NCBI GenBank assembly: GCA_038502055.1
Contig: JAXRKN010000037.1
Span: forward strand, 1,054,001-1,118,000
Direction: 5' to 3'
Length of the DNA stretch: 64,000 nt
Source: Tanytarsus gracilentus
Lineage: Eukaryota; Arthropoda; Insecta; Diptera; Chironomidae
Part shown: positions 38,115 through 50,100 of the stretch, one piece after another
Layout: each line of letters starts with the position of its first letter
How positions within the stretch are numbered: the stretch's first letter is position 1
Position numbers and translations under genes: made by a program
The notes under the pieces: generated by a model
What the model was told of the DNA's origin: nothing
Database searches by the model: none
What the model saw: the letters and a program-made list of their open reading frames with translations, nothing else

Positions 38115-41100
38115 TTAGTTGCCTTCAGGTTTGGGTCGATTTGTATCATAGCATCGAATAACCTCCGATTGCGATAAAGTACCGCCTTCCTCTTGTGAAA
38201 ACGCAAATCCATCTAAGGCATGCGAGTGATAGCATTTTTTAGGAGAAAAGTGAAATTTTAGATTTTAAGATAATTTAAAAAAATATGTAAGTAAAGTAAA
38301 AAATCTCAATTTTGTTCTTAATGAATTTTTATAAAATGATTCAAAAAGACAAACCGAGCTTATTATTAAAAATATTAATTAAAATTTTTGTATCATTTTT
38401 GAAAAAATTTTAATTGCACATTTATAGTTTGGTGAAATTTTTGTGGTGTGTAAATGAATTTTAAATAAAAAAATCAAAAAAGTTTTAAAAAAATGTTTCA
38501 AAACCCACACGTGGGTGTTGCCGTGTAACCCACTTGTAACTGATCAGTATTGGAAATTTTAAGGAAATGTAATTATGTGAAGATTTTTTTGGGGAATTTT
38601 CTAGAGAATTTTTTTTAAGAGAAACCTTGGACAAGTCTTGCACAAGTTTTTTAGGAGAAGTTTGAGAGCCATTTTAAAAAGTTTGGAGAAGCATTTTGAA
38701 AAAGTTTGAGAAGTTTTTTGGAGTAGCATTTTGGAGAAGTCATTTTTGGAGCGTTTTGGAGAAGTCTCGGGAGTTTTTTGGGCAGATTTTGGAGAAGTCT
38801 CGGAGAAGTCTTTTTTGGAGCAGCCATTTTGGAGAAGTCTCGGAGAAGCCATTTTGGAGAAGTCTCGGAGAAGCCATTTTGGAGAAGTCTCGGAGAAGCC
38901 ATTTTGGAGAAGTCTCGGAGAAGCCATTCTATAGAGGAATTAACATCCAGCTGAGGAACCAACATCCAGCTGAGGAACCAACATCCAGCGGAGGAACCAA
39001 CATCCAGCTGAGGAACCAACATCCAGCGGAGGAACCAACATCCAGCGGAGGAACCAACATCCAGCTGAGGAACCAACATCCAGCGGAGGAACCAACATCC
39101 AGCTGAGGAACCAACATCCAGTGGAGGAACCAACATCCAGCGGAGGAACCAACATCCAGCTTAGAAACCAACATCCAGCGGAGGAACCAACATCCAGCTG
39201 AGGAACCAACATCCAGCTGAGGAACCAACATCCAGCGGAGGAACCAACATCCAGCGGAGGAACCAACATCCAGCTGAGGAACCAACATCCAGCTGAGGAA
39301 CCAACATCCAGCGGAGGAACCAACATCCAGCTGAGGAACCAACATCCAGCGGAGGAACCAACATCCAGCTGAGGAACCAACATCCAGCGGAGGAACCAAC
39401 ATCCAGCTGAGGAACCAACATCCAGCTGAGGAAACTCCAGTGGTTGGTCAGTTTTTTGGATAAATTTTTCTGCAAGACTTAAAAATTACCCCTTAAATTT
39501 ATATTGCACGCAACACCCCCCATATTTAATAGTTTTTGTTAATTTAACTAACTTTAAAGTGAGAGAGATGGAAATATTATTGATTTGGGCAAAACTAGAG
39601 TCTATAAGCTATCATTTGGCGAAAACCCGAAATCTCTAGCTGTCCCAGAGGCCTCGGAATTTCAGGAACGGACGGACGGACGGACGGACGGACGGACGGA
39701 CGGACGGACGGACGGAAAGCAGGGCATATAAGTGTTACACCACTTCGTGGGTTACACTAAAAATACATGGAAATATTTTTTTTCTGGTAGTCACAAATCG
39801 TATCACATCATTTTTGTTTCATTAGATTTTGATGCTGGTTAAAATCTTCGTACTTACGCTTTAATTCCATCTCTCGCTTTTCAGCCGATTGCGAGCGACC
39901 TGAATTACTATTGCCAGTACCAAAAACACGTCTTACATTGGTACGAACAAGAAGGCGAGCTGTTTCTGTTAATCTATTCAAAAGTTTTCACGATGATCAC
40001 GAACGGAGAAAATTAATTATTTGGTAGGAAGAAATGGGAGAAAAATATTCTTTCACTTTTGCATAAACTTGTCATTTTAGAAAAGAAGAAATTTAGAGAA
40101 ATATTTCAAGCCTAACTCATTACCAAAATACATAAGGAGCGAACGCGAATTAAGGAGAGAGAAACAAGGACGAATTAATAAATCAAATACAATCCAATCA
40201 AATATAGAATTGTCATGATAAAATATGTAATTTATCTCAAGTGACAAAAGATTTAAAAGAGGCCTTAAGGTGTAAAATAAATTCCAAATACCAAATATAC
40301 GTGTTTCGTTGAATCACTGGCAATAAAAATATCATAAGGATTTACAAGTACATAACATGTGATAAAGAAAATTTTCTTTCTGATCGTCATCAAAAGCCAG
40401 AAAACATAAAGTAAAATAAATGAGAGAACAAAAAACTTCACAAACATGAAATATAAATCATAAAAAGATGAACGAATTTTAAGCATAAAATTTATCTCTG
40501 ATTGAAGGAAATTTTTTTTAATTTTAAAACTTTCGAGATAATTTTTACGCAAAAATATTAGCAATAAATTTCACGATAAAAGTCATGCAAAAGTATAAAA
40601 AGTGTAGATGTGTGATTTAAAAAATGTGCAATTTACAATTTGAAAAATTTTATTCTAAAACTTTTTAATCATTCTACAATAATTGTGTTGTATCAAGATT
40701 AAGATAAGTTTGATAAGTAATAAATAACTTACATCTCATAATAGAGCCCAGGGCATGCATTGTTCTATTGATATGATATTGCACATAATTTTGTAAAAAA
40801 ATTTTGAATTGCAAAATTTTGACAATTTTTTTTTGAATTGTCCATCACAATAGAAGAAAGAAAGAAAATCATGTAAAATGTAAGAAAGGAAAGAAAGAAT
40901 CATAAAGATTTACATATAGCGACAGTTTGGACATTTGAAAATATAATGGAAATAGGAAAATCACAACATAGCACAGAGAATTTGAAACTGCTCGTAGTTG
41001 AGATTCATTGTAGGCTCAAGATAGTGCTCCCACATACTAGACATATTTACTCGTTCATATGGCAGGTCAGCCATGATAGCTTGCGGTCGGGTTTGCTTCC

Positions 41101-44100
41101 ATCTAATGCAAGAAGGACAGTTGTTGATGACTTTGTAAATTTCTCGTCTCACAGCTGATATCCACAAGGTCGATTGAACGAGAGCTTGTGTGAGTGAATT
41201 TGCCGCATGTAAGTTGTCGATGTGCATTTGCCTTATGATCATTTCTTTGAGCCGTCCAAATATTATAACTGGGTGTTTCTGATCGTACGGGAGCTGTGCG
41301 AATTGGAGTCGACCTCCTACCCGTAAAACTCTGTCTTCATCGATAAATGTGCTGAGCTGCTTCAACCATTTGAATTTTTTGATATTTTCCATTTTGCTTC
41401 CCAGTGCTAGCATTTGATAGTATCGATAAACTCCATTTTTTGCCTGTCGCACGATTTCAGTCGTTGATTTGCTTTTCGCAATATGATTTAACTAAGTTTA
41501 AAAAACTTCCTGCTTTTCACCCGGCCGGGAATGAAAATCAGTCAGAGGAAAATGGAGACGTCTATACTCTTTTAATGAATATAACGAACTGAACTTTATT
41601 CAATGTATAAAATAAATGTATAAACGTATGTATTAGTATAATGCATAAGTGCATAAACAGACATAACATAATTTTTTTTTCGAAGCTTCACAAACCAATT
41701 AGAAATTTATTTGCGCTAAATATCACTGTTTGAGTAAAGTTTTGCTAAAAAGCGTAAAATTTCCAAAACCAAATGAGTTTGCAAAAAAGTCATAAATTTA
41801 TTTTCTAAAGAAAGCTAAAAAATTCATCGTTGTTATTGTGTAGAAAATAAATTTTAATAGAGTTTCTAAAAGAATAATTAATATTCACTAGATATTTTTT
41901 AATGGTAGCATAACATTTTAAACTATTTTAGTGGTTAAATAAAACTAATTTTAATTTTTACTATAAAAAAATCTATTAACAAAATGAGGTTATGATTTTT
42001 TTCTGTTACTTCTTAACCTAATTGTGCACAATTTTATTAGTGTCAAGTGTTTTGAGCGTTCATTTTCGATTTTCAGTTTTAAATGAGATTTAAAGTGTTT
42101 AAACTTTAAAACTTTAATTGCACAAATTTAAAAAAGCCTTTTTTAATATTTTTATGATTTTCACCTCAAATTAAATTTATGGGCAGCAAACTTTTAACCA
42201 AAAGAGGGTTTTAGATTGAAAATTTAATAAATTAAAACGGTTGTAATTTATTGTAAATCACCTGATTTAAATTTGCTTAAAAAATCTTCAACTAATTATT
42301 TGATTGAAAAAATAAAATTTAGTAAAAAATGTTCGGAAATTATGATTTAAAAAGTTCAGGATCTGATCAAAAGGTATGAAAGGTTTATAAAAAAATATTT
42401 TTTTTAAATCACATAAGTTCCGAACAGTTTTTAATATTTTGACATTCATCGTTGCAGAAATTTTTTCTTTACACAGCCCAATAACAATTTTAAGGACATA
42501 ACAGTAACAGATTTTTGATGATAATGTTTATCTACATGCTAGCATAACATAAATTTATATGTAAATTTTTCATTTTGTGCTTTTCGTCATTCTTAAAGCT
42601 TTTCTAATTAAATTTGATCGTTAATTTTTTTTTAAAATTGTGCGGTTAATTTTTTCGAGATTAATAAATATATGGAATCGCGTAAGGAATGTTATTATCT
42701 TTATAGGAAACATAATAAATTGTTGATATGCGATCAGGAGATGAGTATGACCGATGTCAAATGTGCAATGCATTATCATTACTTCTTAAGCCATTACTTC
42801 TTTTCTCGTCCATTTCGTCACTTTCAACTTCACACACAATTGAGTTATTACAAATGCCTTGAATATTATTAGAATTATCTGATGGTGCGACTGAATTTAA
42901 CTTTGCTCGTTTTCGTCTTGGCGGACGCTCAGGTGTGGTCCCATTTACTGTCACGGGTTGAACCTCATTTACTGGATAATTTGCTTGATTCCAATGCAAC
43001 ATTTGTTTGATTTTGCCAATGGTATTTCTAAGTATTGTGTATTTTTGTTTGATTATTTCAAATGCGAATTATTTTCACATTTCATTTGGTTAGTAAACGA
43101 GTTTTCATTTGGTTAGTATAAAAGCACATGGTTGGAAAAATGAAGAAGAAGAAGAAATGAAATTGAAAATTTTAGATTATTTTTTGTCCTCCTCAATGAA
43201 AAATTTGAATTTCACTCAACAGATTATTATTAAATTCTCATGTGACATTATCGGATGCTGATTGCTGAACAAAGATTTCACGCGCGCTCACACACACACA
43301 CAAGATGGTGTCAAACAATATTTTTTAGAAGATTTTCACTTTTGCGCAACTCTAGTGCGTGGTGTTAAAGATTTCAAAACTCTCCGCAATTTTTGAATGA
43401 CTAAATGACAAAAAGCACAATCTACAGCTACAGCGAGCAACATTAAGGAGTAACTCTCTACAAAATAATTTCGCTCTCTGTGCAAACAAAATGTTAAAGA
43501 TTCATGCAATAATTCAGGAAATTAAGGGAAATTGCAAAGCAGTGATTAACATATTTGATTAAAGTGCACACGAGATAATATTTTCTAGTTAATTTGCTTT
43601 TGCATTAAATTACAAATTTTATCAAAAAATTTCTATTTTTATATTGAATTTTGTGTTTTTTTATGCTATAAATTTTAAAACACTTTTTGAAAGTTGGCCG
43701 AAATAAAGAAAAAATTGTTGGAATTTTGTGGAGGGGAAAACTGCAAATTTTGTCTCGTGAAATTTAATAAAAATTTTAACTAGAGAAATTTGAAGTAAAA
43801 AAGGGGACAAACGATAATTTGATTCAAATTGGAAAGATGTAAAAATTTAGAGAAAAAATGACAGTAAAAGCTTAAAAATTATTTTTTTGTTTCATTCTAT
43901 AACTCAATTAGACAATTACTGAATTTCATTTTCTTTCTATATTTTTACTAAAAGAGCTAAGAGCGCACATCGAAAAAGGAGGAAATTGAGAGAAATTAAA
44001 TAAAAACGTCTACTTACGATGCCTTTGACTCCTGTCTGGATTGAGTGGTGCGAGTAATCAGCGATACACTTGGTTTGTGTCGGTTTTGTATTCTATATAG

Positions 44101-47100
44101 AGATAAAATATGAGACAAAAAAAATAGATACAAAATGTTTAGTTTTCATATCTTGAGAGAGCAGGCAATGATTTCAGGTTTATTAGTTATTAAAACGATA
44201 GGCGTAAAACCTATCTGCGAACTGACAATGAGTGCATTAGCTTTATGGTGAATCTTGAAATGTATTGAATAAATACTAAATGAAAGGGATGAAGGTGGTA
44301 AGGATGAGGATGAAATTATTTATCTAAAAAAATACTTACACTTTGACAATTACATCGAGAAGTAATGTCGTAATTGGAATTAAGATAAGTCCAAACCAAA
44401 ATACTGGCGTGGTAAAAATCATGTGATGAATTCCACTAAACACCGCTCCGACACGAATTAGTGGCCAAATGTTACTAAAAATAAACACAAAATTTTTTCT
44501 CACGTCATCGTGACAAATCACGAAAATGTCCTCTGCATACCTGTATATCAACATAAAGAGGAACCATAGAGCGATTGATCCCCAAATAGAAAAGTGTGTG
44601 AGCACAGTCCATGAGTTTGCAATGAGACCGGCTTTGAGGCAAACGGTAACTACCACATACTGAATAATTAAAAATCCATTAGCAAATGAAATCGATAATG
44701 GCGTCATCATGTCCTTACAGTATAAACCATATTGCCTAGCACTAAATATCCACCATCACGGCCATTTGCCCAGACAACATCGCCGAAATATGAATACATT
44801 GACATCCAATAGAGAATGACCGAATGAATCATAGCATTGCCAATCCAAATCCTTAAACGACAAAAATTTGTTAAAATTTAATTTTTTAATAATTTTAAGA
44901 TTCGTACCAAAAAACTTTGACATTGAATAGTCGAGCACTTTGAAAGTGTTCATATAGTTTTGGATTTCGCATTAGCACATCCGCGCTGTAAATCTTATCA
45001 AATATTCCGATGGCAAAAGGCGGCAGAGCGGTGAAAAATACATTGTATAGACCGATAGTCCATCGCTCGAATAGAATCTGACCCGACCAGCCTTGAAAAG
45101 AAAAGTAATTAAATTTTATGACTTTTGGAATTTTAAAAAAAGTTTACCTGAATATATCGCGAACCATAACTCAATAACATACAAGCAGATATTCTTATAG
45201 AAGCTATATAAAATGAGTTTGCACATTCTCGAGTAGTTCCATGCGCCATGAACGAGTAAGAGCTTTTGAAGATATCGAAATTGTGCTATAGAATAGTCGG
45301 ACGCACATGCAGCCTGCAGTCCTTCGACTCCGGAGATTCCAACTCCCACGTGGGCACGCTACATAAATAATTTAATATCAATTTTTGAGATTGCATTAAT
45401 TTTTTAAAATTTACTTGTATCATGGCCACATCATTGGCTCCGTCGCCGATAGCTAACGTCACAGTGTCGTTTCTTGCGAAAAGCTAAAATAATTAAATAC
45501 TAATAAGTAAATTGATTTAAAAAGTTTTAACTCTTACTCCTTTAGTCTTTGAACACTCTCTCACAAGCATTATACAGTCAGCCTTTTGAATTGGCGAGAC
45601 GCGACAACAAATGACACATTTGCAATTGATGCACAGCTCATAAAATTCGCGTCTCAATTCACAGCTCAAAGCGTATTTCAATGTCTTTCCGTCAATTATC
45701 AGTGCGGTGCTGTCTTTTTTGAAATATTCACCGTTCGTCGAACTGTTACCACTTGATCCGACATTGGCAAGTAAATCGCTTGAATGTTTCGTAATACTGG
45801 TCCGTGTATTATCTAAATTGTCTTCGTTCATGATGATCAGATCCATGCCCTGCTGAAGGAGACGACACGAATATCCAATGTTGATGGCTGTCTCTTGTTT
45901 ATCACCCGTCAGCACCCACACTTTAATTTTGGCCTCGAGTAGTGCTGCAATTGTTTCTGGCACGCCTTCCTGAAGCTTGTCTTCAATGGCAGTGGCACCA
46001 AGGAGAATCAAATTGTTCTCAATTAGACTCGCTGCATCCTCGACCTTCCGCTCACGATTTTGTAGCGCCGTTGATGCCTTGTGATACGTCTCTTTCCACT
46101 GCTCATAAACATCGTCTGGAATGTCCACGTATGCAAAGCACAATGTTCGCAAGCCTTCGGTCGCAAATTCCTCTAAATGTTTAAGCGTAATATCTTTAAA
46201 TTGTTGACCATGTGGCGCTAAACGCTCAAAAATCACCGTATCCGCTCCTTTGCAATATAATTTAATTTCCCCGCGAGAATTGCGCGCAACGATTGACATT
46301 CGCTTGCGTGTCGATGTAAACTCTAAAACATTTAATATCTCATAACGTTCAGATTCACCTAATGCGTCCATCTCGACGTACGTTGGCGTGCGAGTGTGAA
46401 AAATAAATCCGAATTTTTTAGCGCCATAAACGAGTGCACGTTCATCGGGACTCGCAGCATGATAAATGAGTCCATCTTCTCTTATGATAGATGCGCCTGC
46501 ACCATCAACGATATCGTATGACGATGCGGAAGGATTTTCAGGAATGACTGTGTGACAAATTGCCATGAGTGTCATAAATTCTTTGGCTGTTTCGGAACTT
46601 CCTTTGCGACCATTAATATGTTGACTTAGTCGCGATTGTGCCGGACCATCTGTTGTCGTGAACGATGTCGATGACATTTCACCTGAAATAATTATTCGAT
46701 GAGCGGTTTTAATTAACATGTGACATAACTCACCATTCTCCTCAGCTCCGTCCGTATCGAACGAATAAATTTGACCGGCTATCGAACATTTCTTAAATTC
46801 CATCACATTTCTTGTCAGCGTGCCAGTTTTATCGGAAAAAACGTATTTTACCATGCCAAGTTCCTCATTCAAATTCGATGTTCTTGCCATGGCGGGTGTG
46901 TTGGACTCCTCGTGATACATCTCGATATCCATATTAATGAAGATTGCTTGCAAGAATCGCACGAGCTCGAGGGTGACTTGCAGTGAAATCGGGATGAGAT
47001 TGTTATATAAAATGATGAATGTGAGGAGATTGTATGCGAAATTCTTGCCAATGTTTATCATGCCCAAATACCAGTGCTCCAAGAAAAAGTTCATGGTCCA

Positions 47101-50100
47101 AATTTCATTGAAAATTGCACTGTTGAAATTATTACATGTTAATTAATTAAATTTTATTATGTTAATAATAAAGTTACCTGATAAGACATAGAAATATGAG
47201 AATGAAGAACAGCATGAGAATCTGTGTGTTTGTCATTTTATCGACAGTAGATCGCTTCAATGGTGCCGAGGTAGAATTACGCATAAGTTTGGTATCGTGT
47301 CCCGTGTATATTACCACCCCAAAGACCCATGAGGTATTGCGCAGCATTGCACCACGCAAGAGCACCTGATCGGGTCCGAGAGGCTGAACTTGCTTGTTAA
47401 TTTCTTTGAAATTTCCATTATACTCGTACAAATGACGATTCGGTGGTTCACTCTCGATTGTTCCCTGCAACTGCACTAAGTCTTTCACTTCGACAATTTT
47501 CGACGTATCGGGAAGACCCTGTCGAATTTTGAGATTGGTTTCGCCATCTAAATTCGAAGTCTCAATAAAGGATATGCCTTGTGGTTCGCTCGACGACAAT
47601 AAAATGAGATCGGCTGGGAAAAATTGGTTATTTAAAACCTTGACAAGGTCACCAACTCCCAAATCACGCCACTTCACAAATGTCCACTGACCATTCGATA
47701 ATTTCTCTATCTCACGATTATTTGTTTCATCGTCCGCTCGATGTCGTTTCTAAAATTATTATAATTAAGTTGCAAAAAAAATAAAGTAAAATAATTGCAT
47801 TCATTATTTTTGAAGTGAATATGTGAAGGAAAAATAGCTTCGAGGAATTTTTGTGGGAGATTTTCCATTATCTTGCTTCGTCACGCTAATTTAAAAATAC
47901 TAATGGAGATTTTGTTTGAGATTAAACTTGGTGAACTATTTTCTGTTTAATTTTATACACTTTTCACTTCATTAATTTTTTTTAGGTATTTTTTGACATT
48001 TAAAATTTTAGCACTGCATTAAAAATCTCTGCACATTTCTCTTTCGCTAGGGGATCACTCAGAAAAAATCCATAAAAAGTACTCACAAAATCTTCAATAA
48101 TCTCTTTAAGTGCACTGACAGTAAGGATGAATATCAGCGGTACCAGTGTTGTGTAGCGACCCGTAGGCGAAACATCGGGTATTTGTTGGAGGAGTGCAAT
48201 AAAGAGGAAGAAACAGTTCGAATAACGACGAAATTGCTCAAATAAAAATGATGGAATGAAACTTAATGCACTGAAATGAGAAGCAGAAAAAAATAGTTGC
48301 AAGATTTGTGGATTTCTTTTGTTTGTTGCAACATGACTAACCTATATTTAGCAGTTGAAATACTATTGTTACAATATTTTTGTGGTTGCTGTTGGTTAAT
48401 GAAAACTACGCGTTTTCCCGCTTCCTCTAAATTGACAGCCGAAGTAGTGGCATCATCTTCATCTGAAATGCAGACATGAATTATTAAAATAAAAACTATT
48501 TTGAACAATTAATTGTTAATTAATTTTCTTTCTTTTGAAGTTATTTAGTTAATGAAGCGTAACACATCAATTTTAATTTTGTTTCTTTTTTGTTCTAATG
48601 TTTTCTTCTCCAACCACCACCAAAAAACCAATCACTAAACGAATTTTCAAAAAAAAAAGCCAAGTAGAATAAATATAAAAATTAGATAGATAGTTTATCA
48701 AATGCAATTAAGCGGAAAGAAAATTAGAAGAACGCCGATATTGAAAAAAGTACAAAAGAGAGGACATAACTCAATCTGCCGCAAGCAGAAAATCAAATTC
48801 AGAACTTGATTGATCGATTTTATGTTGAAACTTTTTAGAAAAAGGAATAGAAATAAATAAAATTTTGAGTCAGAAACAGGAAAAGAAATCAGTTATCGCT
48901 TGTATGAAGTTTAAAATTTACGAGCTTTGAATTGCACGAGTTTTTTTTTTTTTTTTTGTAGTTTGGATTTGGAATTTAAACTTTTTTTATATAAATTCAT
49001 CACTTTTAATTTTATTTATTTAATTTCATGGTTTTTAATAAAAAAATTTATTATGATCCTAAAAATTTTTGAATTTATGTCAGCTCTAAATTCCAATATC
49101 AGCGTAAGTCAAAGTTATCCGCAGTCAAGTTCTGAATGAAAGCAAAACAATATGAACTTTTATTGTTTAAAAGCAAAGCAAGAATAGTTTTTGATTAGGG
49201 TTATTGAAATTAGTAAAAATAGATAGATATGAAAAAGATAGTTAGTATAAGTATAGAGGAATTACAGTAAATGACCGTTTCAAGTTCCATTATTTTGTTT
49301 TCACGTATTGTTCACCTTCATATGTAAGAGATAAAGTTAGATGTTTACTGTATGAGGTAAGCGAAATTAGGATGAATAATTGATATAAATGAATTGTCGT
49401 AGTCATCGTTATGCATCATCGATGAACGGTGTGTGTATAATTTAGTTTTAGTAATTACAAAGCTTAAAATCACTGAACGTGTGTTTCATATTTGTCCACT
49501 AAAGGGCGAGGTAAACAATTCACTACCATTTTTCGCCAAAGGAAAAATCGATAAGAAGTGTATATCGTCATTCCACAGTGTATCGTGTTCTTCTCACTCT
49601 CCATTTTATCGCTCCTTTCATTTTCATTGATTTTCTTTGAATGAAATGAAATTAAAATGAAGAGTTGAAATAAGGCACGACCATAGAACGTGGAGAAGGA
49701 TGAATGATTTGACGTTTAGCCATTCTTGAACACATTTGTAATTGATATGAAAGGATGCGAAGAAGAATTTAGTTATTTAAATAAATTGGCTAACAAAATT
49801 TCTGTATTAAATTTTAATTACCAAATGTTGGACAAAAATGTGTATTGAGTTAAAAATTATTCTTTATGCTGATATCAAACTTTAATGAGGTCACACATAA
49901 TTTTTCAGTCCAAAAGTATATAATTTTTTTGGCCATTAAACGCAATTTCCAAAACACATCAATAGTGGACAAAAATACATCAATTTAAGCTTTCGTCACC
50001 CTGTATATTCATCAATTTATAATTAAATACACACAAATGTCTCCTTCTTGACACTTACTCAATATTCTTGTTCTAAGTGCCTTGTATAATGACAATAGAA

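Larger units (their letters stand above)
38487..39763. mobile_element. non-autonomous repeat element, copy 1, with internal satellites
   Basis: About 1.28 kb inside the last intron of the flippase gene. The left end (AAAAAATGTTTCAAAACCCAC, then a CACACGTGGGTG palindrome) and the right end (TATAAGTGTTACACCACTTC followed by GTGGGTTACACTAAAAA) match those of the element at 61942. The right end read in reverse again begins with AACCCAC followed by a GTGG-TGT block, so the termini are imperfect inverted repeats. No coding capacity is seen. The interior is a degenerate 25-bp array, a 19-bp minisatellite and a GGAC microsatellite. The class is unknown; a MITE- or foldback-like element is the best guess. 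Confidence 0.6.

Noticed and set aside
38651..39475. Several overlapping open frames of 100-160 codons on both strands (Trp/Leu/Val-Pro-rich repeats)
   Set aside because: They are created by the stop-free 19-bp and 25-bp tandem repeats, appear in every frame, and lie in an intron; not genes.
38487..39763. CRISPR-like regular repeats
   Set aside because: The 19-bp units are directly contiguous without spacers, and the context is a spliced eukaryotic gene.
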